A stretch of 64,000 bases of DNA. It comes from Rhabdophis nuchalis. Its lineage: Eukaryota; Chordata; Lepidosauria; Squamata; Natricidae. Both the position numbers and the translations under genes were made by a program. Below are positions 51,808 to 63,896 of the stretch, in pieces. The notes below the pieces were generated by a model, which worked only from the letters and a program-made list of their open reading frames with translations, was not told the DNA's origin and did no database searches. Positions within the stretch are counted from its first letter, which is position 1; each line of letters starts with the position of its first letter. The stretch is taken from contig CM077644.1 of the NCBI GenBank assembly GCA_039707465.1, positions 185,677,462 through 185,741,461 of the forward strand, in the 5' to 3' direction.

Positions 51808-53810
51808 ATTTCTTTTCTTCTTCTTTGACATATTCTTTTTCTTCTACCTTTTTCTGTTGCACTTTTTATTCTTACAGTTTTTTTCTTTAGGTTTAGATTG
51901 TAATTGTTTTTACTATTTCAATTAAATTTTTTAATAACAATTATTTACAAAAACATGGAGATCAGAAGGCATACATAAATGTAATCAAACTCATCAACAT
52001 ATTTGTTTGAGAAATTCTACTGTAAAGTATGGACCAACAACCTATTGGGCCCGAACCTTTTCTTCTACATTTACAGATGAGATGGCGTGCTACAAACCAG
52101 CCATGGTCCCAATCATTATCAGCACACTGGTGCCATATAAAAAAAACTTGGATGGCACTTACAAGATCACATAAATGTGTCATTTCGTATCTTCTTACTT
52201 TCTGCAGAGATCCATGAAGTTTAATAGTCTTATTGCATAGATTCTCTTACCATTTAATCTCTAATTATAGTTGGTAGGACTGAATAGATTCTTGCCCACA
52301 AGTGTGTTGCAGAATGTATACATATATATTTATTGAGTAGACAAGGCAAGAAAAATTTTCATAAATAAAATGCATCAAGAATTAAATTCATTTTAATAGA
52401 AATTTCGGTTGCACAGGACAATTTCCCACTTAACTCTGTGCATAGAGAAAACTCTTTGCTTTCCCTTTAATTCTAGAAGCCAAGCAAAGCTAAAACATCA
52501 GCTGCCACTATGATGAGCTAACTAACAAAGCCCATTTTAAGATTGAAGTAAAAGCAGTCATTTTGTTCACCACTTTCAAGTTAGTAGCTGTTTAATTTGC
52601 AATTATGTCTGCAGTTAATGTTCCCCATCCAAAGTGGTTCATAATTTTTTTTAATCAAAGCATTTTTATGGTTATTACAAAGGTAATAGACCTTTTTAAA
52701 TAATCGCACCATTAAGTATTTTAAGGTCTCTTGAATATCTACAATATCAGATTGCAGTAATTTGTGACAAGATTGATCATAAATGGCATGAAACAGCTGC
52801 TGCAGGAGAACTGAACTTTAGCATGACTCTATAGGAGATGACTAAATTCAAGTAAGCTATTGCGTTTCAGAAGATAAATGTACTTTCGAAGAGATTTTGT
52901 TCTAATTCATCTTACAACCTATAATTTTGGATATCATTGTTAAATTAAAAAGTAAGAGAAGATGTTTCACTTTCAATTAATGAATACAAGCTGAAGATGT
53001 CTTTGTGTATACTTGCATATATGCCTTTTTTTTTGGATCATGATACATATATATATATATTTCTTTTTTCTTTCTACATTGACCAAATTGCTGCACTAAC
53101 AAAATGGGAACAACGAAAAAAGGCAAGAGCTAACATGACCTAAATTTGGCAATTCCTTCATTGTGAAATGAAATAAATGCCTTGCACAAGATCACATTCT
53201 AACCTCTACAATAATAATAAGATAATTATCATTCGTTAGCTCCTACTATCATAAATTTGAAATACCTGTATGTTTGCAGTGAAGGAACGAAAAACCGTAC
53301 AGTATTCTCTATAGATGTTATATAACATGAAACAAGCATTTCTTACTATACATACAATGCAGCAATCATTCACAAACCTATTTCTTCCCGAGTATGATTT
53401 GCGATTATTCAGCCACACAACCTTACATTTTTTCCCCTGAAAACAGAAATAGGACAAATTTGCACCGCTTCTATTGCTGTTTGGCGATAGCTCTAACATC
53501 TGAAAACATAGTGTTGAATGATTAAATATGATTACTGACTTGCATTGCCACTACAATTTTTCATAGGAGCGATAATGACAAGGTAACAATTTAGGTACCC
53601 ATTGTATCCTCAATAAGCAAAGAAAGCAAAGTGGGTAAACTGAAGCAAATTAAAATAGAAATTGTTTATTTTCATGCAATTCTGTATTTAGGACAGATAC
53701 AGATTTATTGCATCCTGAATGTCAAATACAGAGTAAGCTTCAAAGCCATCTTATTTTGGCAATGGAGAATTACAAGGACCTTACTTGCTGGTAATTTCCT
53801 AATACAGATA
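51808..53810. other. No gene seen
   Basis: AT-rich with a short (AT)n near 53048-53061. The minus-strand frames here show no family signature. Confidence 0.5.
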
Positions 53811-54196
53811 GTGTATACCAGTGATGGCGAACCTGAAGATGCGCGCACATGTGCTTACTCACGCACGCACCACAGTGCCAGAAACCTGACAACCAGCTGG
53901 CTGGCGCACATGCACTTGTCGGAAACCCAAAGATCAATTGGCTGAGCTGGGGCGATGGTGCATGCCCACAGAGAGCACTGCCATAGGTTTGCCATCATGG
54001 GTCTATACCTACAACTATAATTGAGACCTGAACTTCCATCTGTAGGTGATGTGGTTGATAAATGAATCATATCCAATTTTACAATCATCAAGTGAATCAC
54101 CATGGTCATTAAGCAAATCATGTAATCATTAAGTAAATTCAGATCCCTTTTTCAGTGCCACCATGTTCAAATTGTCATTAAATTGAGGTCTATCTG
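53805..54196. mobile_element. Mariner-type MITE split by a SPIN-like element
   Basis: The left end CAGATAGTG lies beside TA, and the body resumes at about 54001 (ACCTACAACTATAATTGAGACC), ending GAGGTCTATCTG then TA. Removing the SPIN and one TSD copy restores a recognisable terminus. Confidence 0.65.
53819..54000. mobile_element. SPIN-like hAT element, short variant
   Basis: 182 bp with ends CAGTGATGGCGAACC and ...GGTTTGCCATCATGG. The flanking octamers gtgtatac and gtctatac match 7 of 8. Confidence 0.78.
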
Positions 54197-54209
54197 TACA
54201 GGATAAAGT

Positions 54210-55137
54210 ATCCTATAGCATTAGCATTAGAAATTAAAAGTCTGCCCATCCTCAAGCCTACAAACTTTCCTACTGCAACATATACACTCTTAAATCAAGA
54301 GGTACTTGCCCAGAAGTTGTATTTACGTGCATAAATATTTAGTTGGGAATTGCACAAGTTTTCATGTTCTGTTTTAAGTATTATATTACTTTAAAAAACT
54401 GCAGAGGCAACTCAGTGAACAGGCTATGAATTTTTACCTTGTTCATTCATCATTATTTTTAATTACGTTTATCCACTCAAAATATAAAGTTCTCATAAGA
54501 AGCTAAGGATACATTAACTAAAAATGTAAACTGTAAAATGCAGTATCTTCATGAAAAAGACTAATTTAAAGCAATTAAATTAGTTGATAACAGAAATAAA
54601 ATTAATGGTATGTCCATTTATGATTTTGATCATAATTAAGAGGCTTGAGATGGTAAAAATGTCTGCCTATGCCAAAAAGACAATAAAGATTCTGTCAAGT
54701 AAGCCTTTCAGGGGAGTTTATTCTAGAGGGAGAGAGAAAGCTATTTAAATGCGTAGAATGCAATTGATTTTTAAGAGGCTTCAAGGGGAGAAAAAATCTT
54801 AAGATAGAAAGGCCAGTTATTTTTGTCATAATTAACTGCAATGGCAGATTACCCTATGCTTATACTGTTTTGTGTGTGCATGCGCCTGTTCCTTCAAGGA
54901 ACATGAATTCTGCACAAAACAAGAAGTGGTTTTTGAATAGCAACCATATAGGGTGGGATAGGGAATTCTGCTGGTTGTTAACCTAACATATCAAAAAGGC
55001 TTCAGCTTAGGAAATAAAATTGTGTCTAAATTAAATATTACTGACAGTGTTATACAATGAAACCCCAATTTACCAGACCTCAGCACAATAAGCTTTCCAT
55101 TCAAAGCGGACAGCTGAGCCTTCCAAAGAAGGGTCTA
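54210..55137. other. No gene seen
   Basis: AT-rich intergenic or intronic DNA. Confidence 0.5.
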
Positions 55138-55436
55138 CAGGGAACTCGCTACAGTCAACTCGCCTCAGGACAACTCACCATGGCCGCGGGACAACTCGTT
55201 GCAGGACAAGAGTTACACTAACATTGAAGAAATAGTCAAATAGAATCATTAAAGAAAGGATGCCAAAGGAGGGACAAAATAACGTGAAAATGAAAAAAAT
55301 TAAAATATTTTTAAAATTATTTTAAATAATTGAATTGTTGAATTGTCCTGCAACGAATTGTCCTGAGGCGAGTTGTCCTGCAACGAGTTGACCGTGGCAA
55401 GTTTGCTGCAGAGAGTTGTCCCATTCCGTCCAAAGA
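55138..55436. mobile_element. Unclassified element with ACAACTCGCC-type subterminal repeats, copy 2
   Basis: Several degenerate units at the left (CAACTCGCCTCAGG, ACAACTCACCATGG, ACAACTCGTTGCAGG) and inverted units at the right (GCAACGAGTTG, GAGTTGTCCCATTCC). The middle (GGATGCCAAAGGAGGGACAA) is the reverse complement of the 26.1-kb copy. Confidence 0.68.
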
Positions 55437-55733
55437 ATGTGATTGCTTTAACACTTTCCAAGAAAGGTACTTTGTTTGCATTAACATCCTTTGTGAAGCA
55501 CCTCTTCCAAATCATTTGGACATCCCTGTCATATATATTTAAGTAATTAGGAATGGTTTATAAAACGTACAAAAAGTTATTTGTGCTCAGTCACTATGCC
55601 TACTAATCTGCAGATAAAACTGTACTGAAGGAATCATAGACCAAACAAGGCTCAGAGTAGTTCGCCTCTGAACGAAGGGAAATTGAGAGGGGCCAACTCA
55701 GGAATATATTAAAATGCCTGCGTTTTCTAGGAA

Positions 55734-56048
55734 CAGGGGTGGGATTCTACCAGTTCAGATGAACAGGTAGCTTCGAATATCAGCTGGGAGTGATCCAGTT
55801 TGCTCTGTCTTTCAGCTGGGCCCGCCCACCTGCCCTTGCGCTATACTCACCTACACTCCCTTTTCTGAAGCCCAGCTGACAGGTGCAGCACAGTGGATTA
55901 CGACGTCTCAGCTGTTTTCCTCTCCAGCAGTAATGTGGAAGGTGATTTCTCCGTAAACTGCACACACAGCATGCGTAAGGCACATGTGTGAGTGAAGCAT
56001 GTGTGCACTCAGCAAACCAGTTGTTAAACCGGTAGGATCTCAACCCTG
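55734..56048. mobile_element. hAT MITE, GGTTCG-type family, copy 4
   Basis: The ends are CAGGGGTGGGATTC and ...GGATCTCAACCCTG. The flanks tctaggaa and tctagggg match 6 of 8. The family link rests on the termini and the ACCGGT-type subterminal motif. Confidence 0.65.
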
Positions 56049-56223
56049 TCTAGGGGTATGCTATCTTTTCAAAATAGGATAAATTCCACTGGCTTAATTT
56101 CAACTAACTAGAGTTTCATTCATATTAAACTCAACATAACATCTATATTCCCATGTAAAACGAGAGTTTTAAGTGCCAAAATATATGCCTCCAAATTAGG
56201 TTCAGCTTATCTGGAAGTATACA

Positions 56224-57216
56224 CAGGTAGCTTTTGACTTATAACCACAACTGGAACTGGAATGTCCATCATGGTTGTAAAGCATCATCATGATCTGCAA
56301 TGGCTATTCTGGTTTTCCCTATTGCAGTCATTATCTGAGAATTACTGCAAGGAATATAAATCCTTCCAGCCTCAGCATTCAGTCAGAACTGAAGAAGCTT
56401 CTTGCATAAGAAGTGAAATGTCTTCAAGGAAAAACAAAGTCCAGCTGCCTTTTGAAAAAGCACCTTTCGGACATCTATGACCTGGATGACTGAGAATCTC
56501 CATAGACAGTCCGAGGAAGAAACTTGGACCTGTCCTAATGGTTCAAGAAGTTAAAAGTGGCAGTAGAAAGTCTGTACTTTCAGACTTAACATATTCTGTT
56601 AATGTAATCTTTACAATAAAATAGAATTAGTTCATCTTGTCATGCTTCCCATCTGATATATCTGGGAGGCTGACAGGGACCGCCTCCAAATCTCCCCCGT
56701 CACCCGCACCCATTTCTGCTTAATCTTTGCCCTTTTTGGCTGGCAGGCACCCTGCCTTGCCAGATGGCAAGCAATCGCAGAACTTCATAGCTCTGCAGCT
56801 GGTTGCCGCACCCCAGGAAGTCTCAGCAAATGCCAGCAAGCATTCATTCGACCAGTTGCCTTCTCTCCCCAGTCCCATGTGGCTCCCCAGATCACCCCAG
56901 CAAGCAAGCATTCCTTTGCTAACATTGCTCCAAAACTATCAGGCGGACTTGCCTTTGGAGCAGACAGAAGAGGTAGGGCAGGCAAACAGTACTTGCTCTC
57001 TGAAGTTGAGAGGACAGAAATATCAACCTCTCCCAATACCAGAGCTTGGCAGGCTACAAAGAGAGTAGAGGAAAGGTGTTTTTTGTAAGACTGCTCACAC
57101 AGAAGGATATTCACCCTGCTAAATGAGCTACACCAGCTACGCCGCTTCTATTGAAATGAATTTTGAATGGTTGCTGAACAAATGGGTGCAGATTAAGGAC
57201 AACCTATATGGCGATA
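56224..57216. mobile_element. Mariner-type MITE, long variant (tentative)
   Basis: The left end CAGGTAGCTTTTGACTTATA is clear; the right end AAGGACAACCTAT is a weaker inverse. The interior is unlike the short copies and includes a 56370-56520 block with a GAAGAAGCTTCTTGC motif known from dispersed vertebrate repeats, whose class I cannot assign. The flanking TA is not convincing. Confidence 0.45.
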
Positions 57217-57226
57217 CAGGTACCCT

Positions 57227-57789
57227 GCTTCCCAAAGAATAAGCCCTCCCCAAAAATATTGCAACACAGCAGCAGCCATGAGGTGACCACGTTCGCCGCC
57301 TCCTGCACCTCAAAAATAATAAGACGTCGCCGAAAATAAGGCCAAGTGCTTATTTTGGAGGTCAAAAGAAAATAAGACTGTCTTATTTTCAGGGAAACAC
57401 AGTAGCCTTTGACTTACAACAATCACCATTTAACCCCAAATTTCTGTTGCTTAGCAAGACATTTGTTAAGTGAGTTTTGCCCCATTTTACACCTTTCTGG
57501 CCATGGATGTTAAGCAAATCACTGCAATTGTTACGTTAGTGATATGGTTGTAAATGAATGTGGCTTCCCCATTAACTTTGCTTGTCAGACGTTCTCAAAA
57601 GGGAACCATGATCCTGGGAAACTGCAATCGTCATATGAAACAGTTGCCAAGCGTCTAGATTTTGATCATGTGACCATGGAGATGCTGCAATGGTCATAAG
57701 TGTGAAAAATGGTCATACATTACCTTTTCCAATGCCATTATAACTTCGAATGGACACTAAACAAACTGTTGAAAGTCAAGGACTATCTG
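57227..57789. mobile_element. Mariner-type MITE with a TA-target element in its terminus
   Basis: The left end is cut after CAGGTA by element E4 and resumes TAGCCTTTGACTTACAAC. The right end is ...GTCAAGGACTATCTG. TA lies outside both ends (57225-57226 and 57790-57791). Confidence 0.82.
57233..57412. mobile_element. TA-target element (E4), short
   Basis: 180 bp, ends CCCTGCTTCCCAAAGAATAAG and ...CTTATTTTCAGGGAAACACAG, flanked by TA on both sides. Excising it with one TA restores an intact mariner-type terminus, which proves the insertion and the 2-bp TSD. Terminally related to E2. Confidence 0.85.
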
Positions 57790-57960
57790 TAGTGTTTTAT
57801 TTTAAAAATTTACAGATGGGCTTATCTGTAAGCATATATAGTAACTAAACAAGAGTTGTAGGATTTTTTTTAATGTTCTCTTGTCCTATTCTGCATTGTG
57901 TTACAAAGCAATGAATTTGTTTATAACCTGATCAGGAGTGATGAATGTTGAAGACCAAAT

Positions 57961-58018
57961 TAACCGCCTTGGGTCCTTCATGGAGAAGGGCGGGATATAA
58001 ATATGATTAAAATAAAAA
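57961..58018 (+). mobile_element. L2 LINE 3'-tail fragment
   Basis: Only the terminal motif CCGCCTTGGGTCC...GGAGAAGGGCGGGATATAAA and an A-rich tail are present, matching the end of copy A. Confidence 0.65.
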
Positions 58019-58689
58019 AAAATAACAAATAGTAATAGCTGTTGCTGGTAATTTCTCACACACATACACAGACACATACTGGAAGAGCAGTGCGTATTAT
58101 TACTCATGAAGAAAAATAAACTGCTAATTATTTTGGCAACTACATACCCACAAGGATTCAAAGGAAAATCCATTTGAATATGAATGACTGAAAGCCTGGA
58201 ACTACTTAAATGGAATAGCATAATTACGGTCTTCAAAAGAAAGTTTATTTTCTCAAGGCTCCATTATAAGAATTAAAACACAAGGTCTAGGTTTCTTATA
58301 AAGGCAGGAATTATTACACCTTTACTGTGCAATATTCAGCAAGTCTAAAAAAATCCAAGTAAATTAAATTCCAAATGACAATTAAAGCATTTATAGCTCT
58401 CTCACACACACATACTTTGCTTCCTGTTGATGCCTCTTCACTGGAATGGCACAGGCATACACCCAAGTGCTAAATCCTACTCGCTGCACTGCTTTTGAAT
58501 TTGAAATCACTGCCAAATTAAAAGTTCTGGGAGAAATTCAATATCTGAAAGAGCAGCTGAGCAAGAAAATGTATATAGTGGTGCTTAAAAGTCTGTAAAT
58601 TCTTTTGAATGTTCAATATTTCTACATAAATATCACCTAAAATATTATCTGTTCTTTACACGTCCTAAAACTGGATAAAGATGACCCAA

Positions 58690-59103
58690 TAACATAAGAA
58701 CAGCCTTGCTGGAACAGGCCACAGCCCATCCAGTCCAGCATTCTGTCTCACACAGTGGCTCACCTGCTTATGATTCCCTGCAAATGGCATTGAGAGATAT
58801 CCTGCCTATCTCTCCAACCCGGAGGGTATCCTTAGGCATCCATAATGATAGCCATTGATACCCTTGTTCTACATGAACTTGTCTAATCCTTTCTTAAAGG
58901 TGTCGAGGCTGACAGCTGTCACCACTTCTTCTGTCAGGGAGTTCCATAGACCAGTGATCCTCTGGGTGAAAAAGTACTTCTTATTTGTTTGAGGTCTAGC
59001 TTCCAAAAGTTTCATGGAGTGCCCCCTAGTTCTAGTGTTGTGCGATAGGGAAAACAGTTTTTCATTTTTTACTTTGTAATGTAACAAAGGTGCCAAAAAC
59101 ACT
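58690..59103 (-). mobile_element. CR1-like LINE 3' fragment
   Basis: A minus-strand frame (58869-59102) encodes the C-terminal RT tail (LFSLSHNTRTRGHSMKL, WNSLTEEVVTA, DTFKKGLDKFM). The downstream 3' UTR is of the kind found in squamate CR1 repeats (GGATACCCTCCGGGTTGGAG) and ends near CATAAGAACAGCC. Inserted in the Tc1 fossil. Confidence 0.72.
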
Positions 59104-59104
59104 A

Positions 59105-60275
59105 TCCTTGTTTATTGATTTATTGAGGATAATGAGCAAAGGCTATCCATTTCTGTGTAGCAACCACTATGTGAATCTTTGCTTTCAGTTAACTGGTGTG
59201 CCAAGCCAGAAAGGTTGGGGATTGCTGCTCCAGGATGAAGATCTGGACTTTGACTTGGCCATTCCAAAACATTAATTTTCTTCTGCTTTAACCATTCTTT
59301 GGTCATACAACTTACGTGTTTTGGAATAGCACTAAAACGTAGACTTGATATACTGCTTTACAGTGCTTTACAGCCATCTCGAAGTGGTTTAGAGTCAGCA
59401 TATGGCTCCCAATAATTTGGTTCCTCATTTTACCAACCTCAGAAAGATGGAAGGCTGAGTCAACCTTGAGCCTGGTGAGATCTGAACTGCCAAATGGCAG
59501 GCAGATGGCAGGTAGTAGAAGTAGCCTGCAGTACTGTACTCAAACCACTGCTCCACCACAGCTCATGTTCACTCAATGTATAACTTACTTTCTCTTTAGC
59601 TTCAGTTCACAGGTAAAGATACCCTGATTTTACCCTATCTTCCCTATAGAACTGCTGGTATAATTCAGAATTCATAGTTCCAACAGCATGGCAAGCGGTA
59701 CAGAGGCAGCAAAGCAGGCTCAAATCATGATATTGCCACCATGTTATAGATGGGATAAAGTTCTTGTGCTGGAATGCAGTCTTTGCCTTTCGCTAAACAA
59801 TGCTTTTCATTCAAACCCAAATGTTCTTTTTTTGGTCTCATCTGTCCACAAAACTTTCTTCCAGTAGCCTTCTGCCTTATCAACATGGTCTTTCATAAAC
59901 TATAGACAAGCAGCAATGTTCTTTTTGGAGAGTAGTGGCTTTCTCTTTGCAATCCTGCCATGCACATGATTGTTGTTCAGTGTTCTTCTGATGGTGATCT
60001 CATAAAGGCTGGCATTGCAAGAGAGGTCTTAAGTTCTGCAGATGTTATCCTTTAGTTATTTGAGGCTTCCCAGAATATTATATGCCTTGCTTTTGGTATG
60101 ATCTTGGTTGGTTGACTATAGCTAGGTAGTGTGACAATAGTGTTGAATTGTTTCCATTTGCACATTATCTCCCTGGCCCTGAATTGGTGGCATCAAAATA
60201 CTTTGGAAGTAGTTTTGTAGTCTTTTCCAAATCTGGTGAGCATCAACAATAAATCTTCTTTAGGACTTCTCATAC
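59105..60275 (-). pseudogene. Tc1-like transposase pseudogene (DD34E type)
   Basis: Read with frameshifts it gives Tc1 landmarks: a front block like LLLMLTRFGKDYKTT, VDR*DQKK in place of the VLWTDETK motif that carries the second catalytic Asp, and [20 protein letters not shown], the block before the catalytic Glu. The usual NPIE that follows is not preserved. Many stops and a SINE insertion show it is long dead. The transposase would cut and paste the element at TA sites. Confidence 0.75.
59324..59564 (-). mobile_element. tRNA-derived SINE, LINE-like tail, copy 1
   Basis: On the minus strand: head GAGCTGTGGTGGAGCAGTGG, middle GGTTGACTCAGCCTTCCAT and a tail containing GCTGTAAAGCACTGTAAAGC. 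Same family as 62973-63190 in opposite orientation. Inserted in the Tc1 transposase fossil. Confidence 0.78.
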
Positions 60276-60433
60276 AATCACTTACCACGCCACTGATTGT
60301 AGCATTTTGGTTTTTTTTTTTTGCACCCTAGGGTTGAAAATGTCAAGAATTCATGAACTTCTAAGCACATCTCTTTCTCTAAATGCACCTGAGTAAAAAA
60401 CATCACATGGAAGAGAACAATATCCACATTTTC

Positions 60434-60557
<124 letters not shown>

Positions 60558-62972
60558 GTTATCCTGCTATACCCTTACAACTAGACTGATATACAATAAC
60601 TTCTGAATTATCATCTATTCCTTCTTATCCATCCAATTTTTCTATCATATTTGCCATGTAGTATTCAGCTTATTAAACAGTAATACAACAGCGCAAGTGG
60701 GTAAATGTGCAAGTATGGCTTTTGTTGGTATTTATTGTCAAGGAAGAGATAATAAAACATTTTGTTGACGTGAAATTCTTTTACTTTATCAATTTGGATT
60801 ATCTAAACTCGTTTTCTTAATCCAAGAAGCAAAATGTTGTTCTCTGAGACTTCAATATTTAACTTAACCTTTAAAAGACAGCCTTGAGCAGAACTATAAA
60901 TGAGAACCTTTTGTCCTTTTTGACTGTTCTTCGTCTAATATTCCAGCCTTTGGATGCCTACATGCAAAGATATCAAACACAATCTTGGTCTTTTCTCCCC
61001 ACTGAGTTGCAAATTATTATTTTTTATGCATTTGGGAACAATTTATTGGTATTGAAAGACCAAGTAAGCAGTCAGGATACACTGGCTTAATTTCTTCTGA
61101 TGTTGCTCTATCCTCAGAAAATGCTGGGGTTTAGTTATGATAAGTTTCAGATGCAGAATCATGTAGTATAAAAATAACAAGTTATTCTCCATAATATAAA
61201 ACGGAAGTAGTTGAGCATAAGACAACGTGCCTAAACAACAATCTAGAATGCTTTAGAGCTGTACAAGATAGCTGTTCATAGGACAAGTGTTCCTTCATGA
61301 ATTAATGATACCTATTCAAAGTAAGCAATGATATTAATCATAATACTTCAGAAAGAACTATTGGGTTTTTTAATCCTTTGTACAGGGATTAAATACAGGT
61401 CACTTTGAACTTTACGTTAATAAGTGGGTATAAGAAACATACTGCATTTTTATGCCATGCTACCCATTTCCCATTCAGAAATCCAGGTGCAGATCTTTCA
61501 TAATACGCACTTTGGATTTGGTATCAAGTTATGGGAGAACATGACTATGTGAGAATTATAGTAATAGAACCTCTGCCTGCTGAAATTTCTCAGTGGCATT
61601 ACATTCGAGTCCTGACAAACACAAAATGACCTCTCCTCCACCACTGCTCAGTAATACTGAATAACAGAAAGAGGAGGCATTATTGCAAGCTGATGATTAA
61701 CTATAAAAAAGAGGTATGTTTTTAAAAAGGATTCGTGGCTCAGACAGAACAGTGACAATCTTATTGTAAATTAGAGTTTCATGTGTAAGACAACATATCA
61801 AGCACAACGTAAAATAAAATTAGGGATTACCCCAGTAGATAACCTGGATTAAAGAATCTACCAGTCGGCGCTAATACTAAGCCCATTCTTCTGTCCACAT
61901 AAATGTTTGTACTCCACATGAATGTACAAAAACAAAGAATTCACAGATTAAGTTACTAGTACAGCCTCACATTTCAAGGTGTATAGTCTATTGCACTGTG
62001 TTAATTTTTCCTGAGAACAAGCCCAGGAAAGAATGCGCCACAATAACTTGATTATTCTTGTTCAAGCATATCAATCACTCCAACCTTCCCATTTAATAAC
62101 ATTTTGCCATTTTATACCATTAACTGAGTTCTCTATTTTGTTTCAGTTAAAATAGCCTTGTGCACCTTGTTACCCACTATACTGAAAAGTGCCTGCCACA
62201 GATGTTCTGACACCTGGAAGATCCTTGGCAGTTTCTATGTATTTGCAAATTTCAGTCAAACAGCAAACCCAGAAAATTTGTAAAATCTTTGGCAAAATTC
62301 CAACTTACTAAACCACCACATAGATTACGCAATTGTGGAAAAGATTTAGAAACAGAAAATATAACCCTTCAAGTGTAGTTCGTTATCTGGCTATTTAAGT
62401 TATGGAATTTGAAATATTTACAGCACGGAATTCTTGCGCAGCGTACAGATGCACAGATTACTTGACTTTTTTCTCCATCCCTCCTCTTCACATTTCTCCA
62501 TCTGATTTAAACAGAATTTAGAATCTGATGGGATGTTAATGATGAATATATTGCAACATTAGCTAAAGTCTGCCAATTTACTCCCCCTCCTCCATCTAAT
62601 ATTCGTACAAAATCCACCCATACAAAACTAGGTATTGCTTCTTCTTGAACGGATTTTCAAAAAGAAGAAGGATCCAGAAAACAACAGGCACATCAGCTTG
62701 ATGTCTCAGCCAAGCACATTTTTGTACAGATTATCAAGCAACATTTCTATGGCTGAACTTGTATTGACCTGCAACAATTAACAGGAACTAAAATAAGTTG
62801 GTCACAAAAGTCAGGCTAACCCTATCTTCACCTTGGACTGTGTTAGCTTAGCAGATCAGCATACAGTATAGCCTAGTGTATACTGGTCTGCAACTAAGTC
62901 TTTTTTTATTGAATACCATGAGATGCTACCCTTAGAATGGATATAGATGAGATAATAGCACTGTTACTACTC
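60558..62972. other. No gene seen
   Basis: AT-rich DNA without a supported gene, RNA or bounded repeat. Confidence 0.5.
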
Positions 62973-63190
62973 GAGCCATGGTGGTGCAGTGGTTAGAATG
63001 CAACATTGCATGCTAACTCACTCCATGAGTTTGATCCTGACCAGCTCAAGGTTGACTCAGCCTTCCATCCTTCTGCAGTCAGTAAAATGAGGAGCCAAAT
63101 TGTTGGGGGCAATATGCTCACAATATGCTTAGAGAGGGCTGTAAAGCACTATGATGTGGTATATTCGGTATGTCTAAGTGCTATTGCTAG
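62973..63190 (+). mobile_element. tRNA-derived SINE, LINE-like tail, copy 2
   Basis: The head GAGCCATGGTGGTGCAGTGG contains an A-box-like stretch, followed by GTTTGATCCTG (B-box-like), CAAGGTTGACTCAGCCTTCC and a tail ending AAGTGCTATTGCTAG. The complete order from head to tail is visible. Confidence 0.8.
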
Positions 63191-63329
63191 TTAGATGGAC
63201 TCATAATTGGTTGAACAGCTGCACCTAATGGTTCCATGTCAGTTTGGATGGATATATTGAGCAGCAGCTTAGATGGAAGTACTGGGTGGATTTTGTGCTG
63301 GAAACTGTGTTCAATATTTTTTATTAATA

Positions 63330-63840
63330 GCTTGGCCAAGGGAGTTGAGGGACGCCTATAAAGTTTGCAGAGAATACGAAACTGTGAGGAGTGACTAACA
63401 TTATATGAAACTGAGAATATTCAGAAAGATGCAGTGGACTGAAATAAGCAAGATGTAATTTAACAAGAAATGCAAAGTTTTACCCCTAGGTGAGAAAAAT
63501 ATACGGTGCAAGAATAGGAAAGGGGAAGACTTGATTTGACTTATATATGGGGAAAGCATCTGAATATCCATGTTGATCAGAGATACATAACAGTTGCTCC
63601 AAAATCAAGGGCTATGTTGGGCGGCACTAATAGGAACATAAAGTTAGATCATGACAACAAACTGCTATCTTCTAAACTACTCTGTTCAAACTCCATTTTG
63701 AATATTGTGTCCAGTTCTCAGTATCATAGTTTAAAAAAAAAAAAAGCAGAGACTAACTAGGACAAGTTAAGAGATTGGCTATTTAAGATCTGGAAATGAA
63801 GCCCTACAAGGAACAGTTAAAGGCTTAGAATATGTTTGAC
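63330..63840 (+). mobile_element. Decayed CR1 LINE, RT region
   Basis: Recognisable remnants of the CR1 RT: a block like KFA(D)DTKL around 63360 (AAGTTTGCAGAGAATACG), AMLGGTNRNIKLDHDN near 63610, and a block like LRPEYCVQF (TTGAATATTGTGTCCAGTTC) near 63700. Frameshifted throughout. Confidence 0.6.
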
Positions 63841-63896
63841 ACAAAACATGATAGCAATCTTCATTAGGGGTGGGGGGCTTGATATACAGAAGAGAC

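Larger units (their letters stand above)
58577..60280 (-). mobile_element. Fossil Tc1-like transposon
   Basis: A terminus resembling a vertebrate Tc1 family (AGTGGTGCTTAAAAGTCTGT) lies at 58577, and a decayed transposase runs on the minus strand. The element is broken by a CR1-like LINE (58690-59103) and a SINE (59324-59564). The second terminus was not found. Confidence 0.8.
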
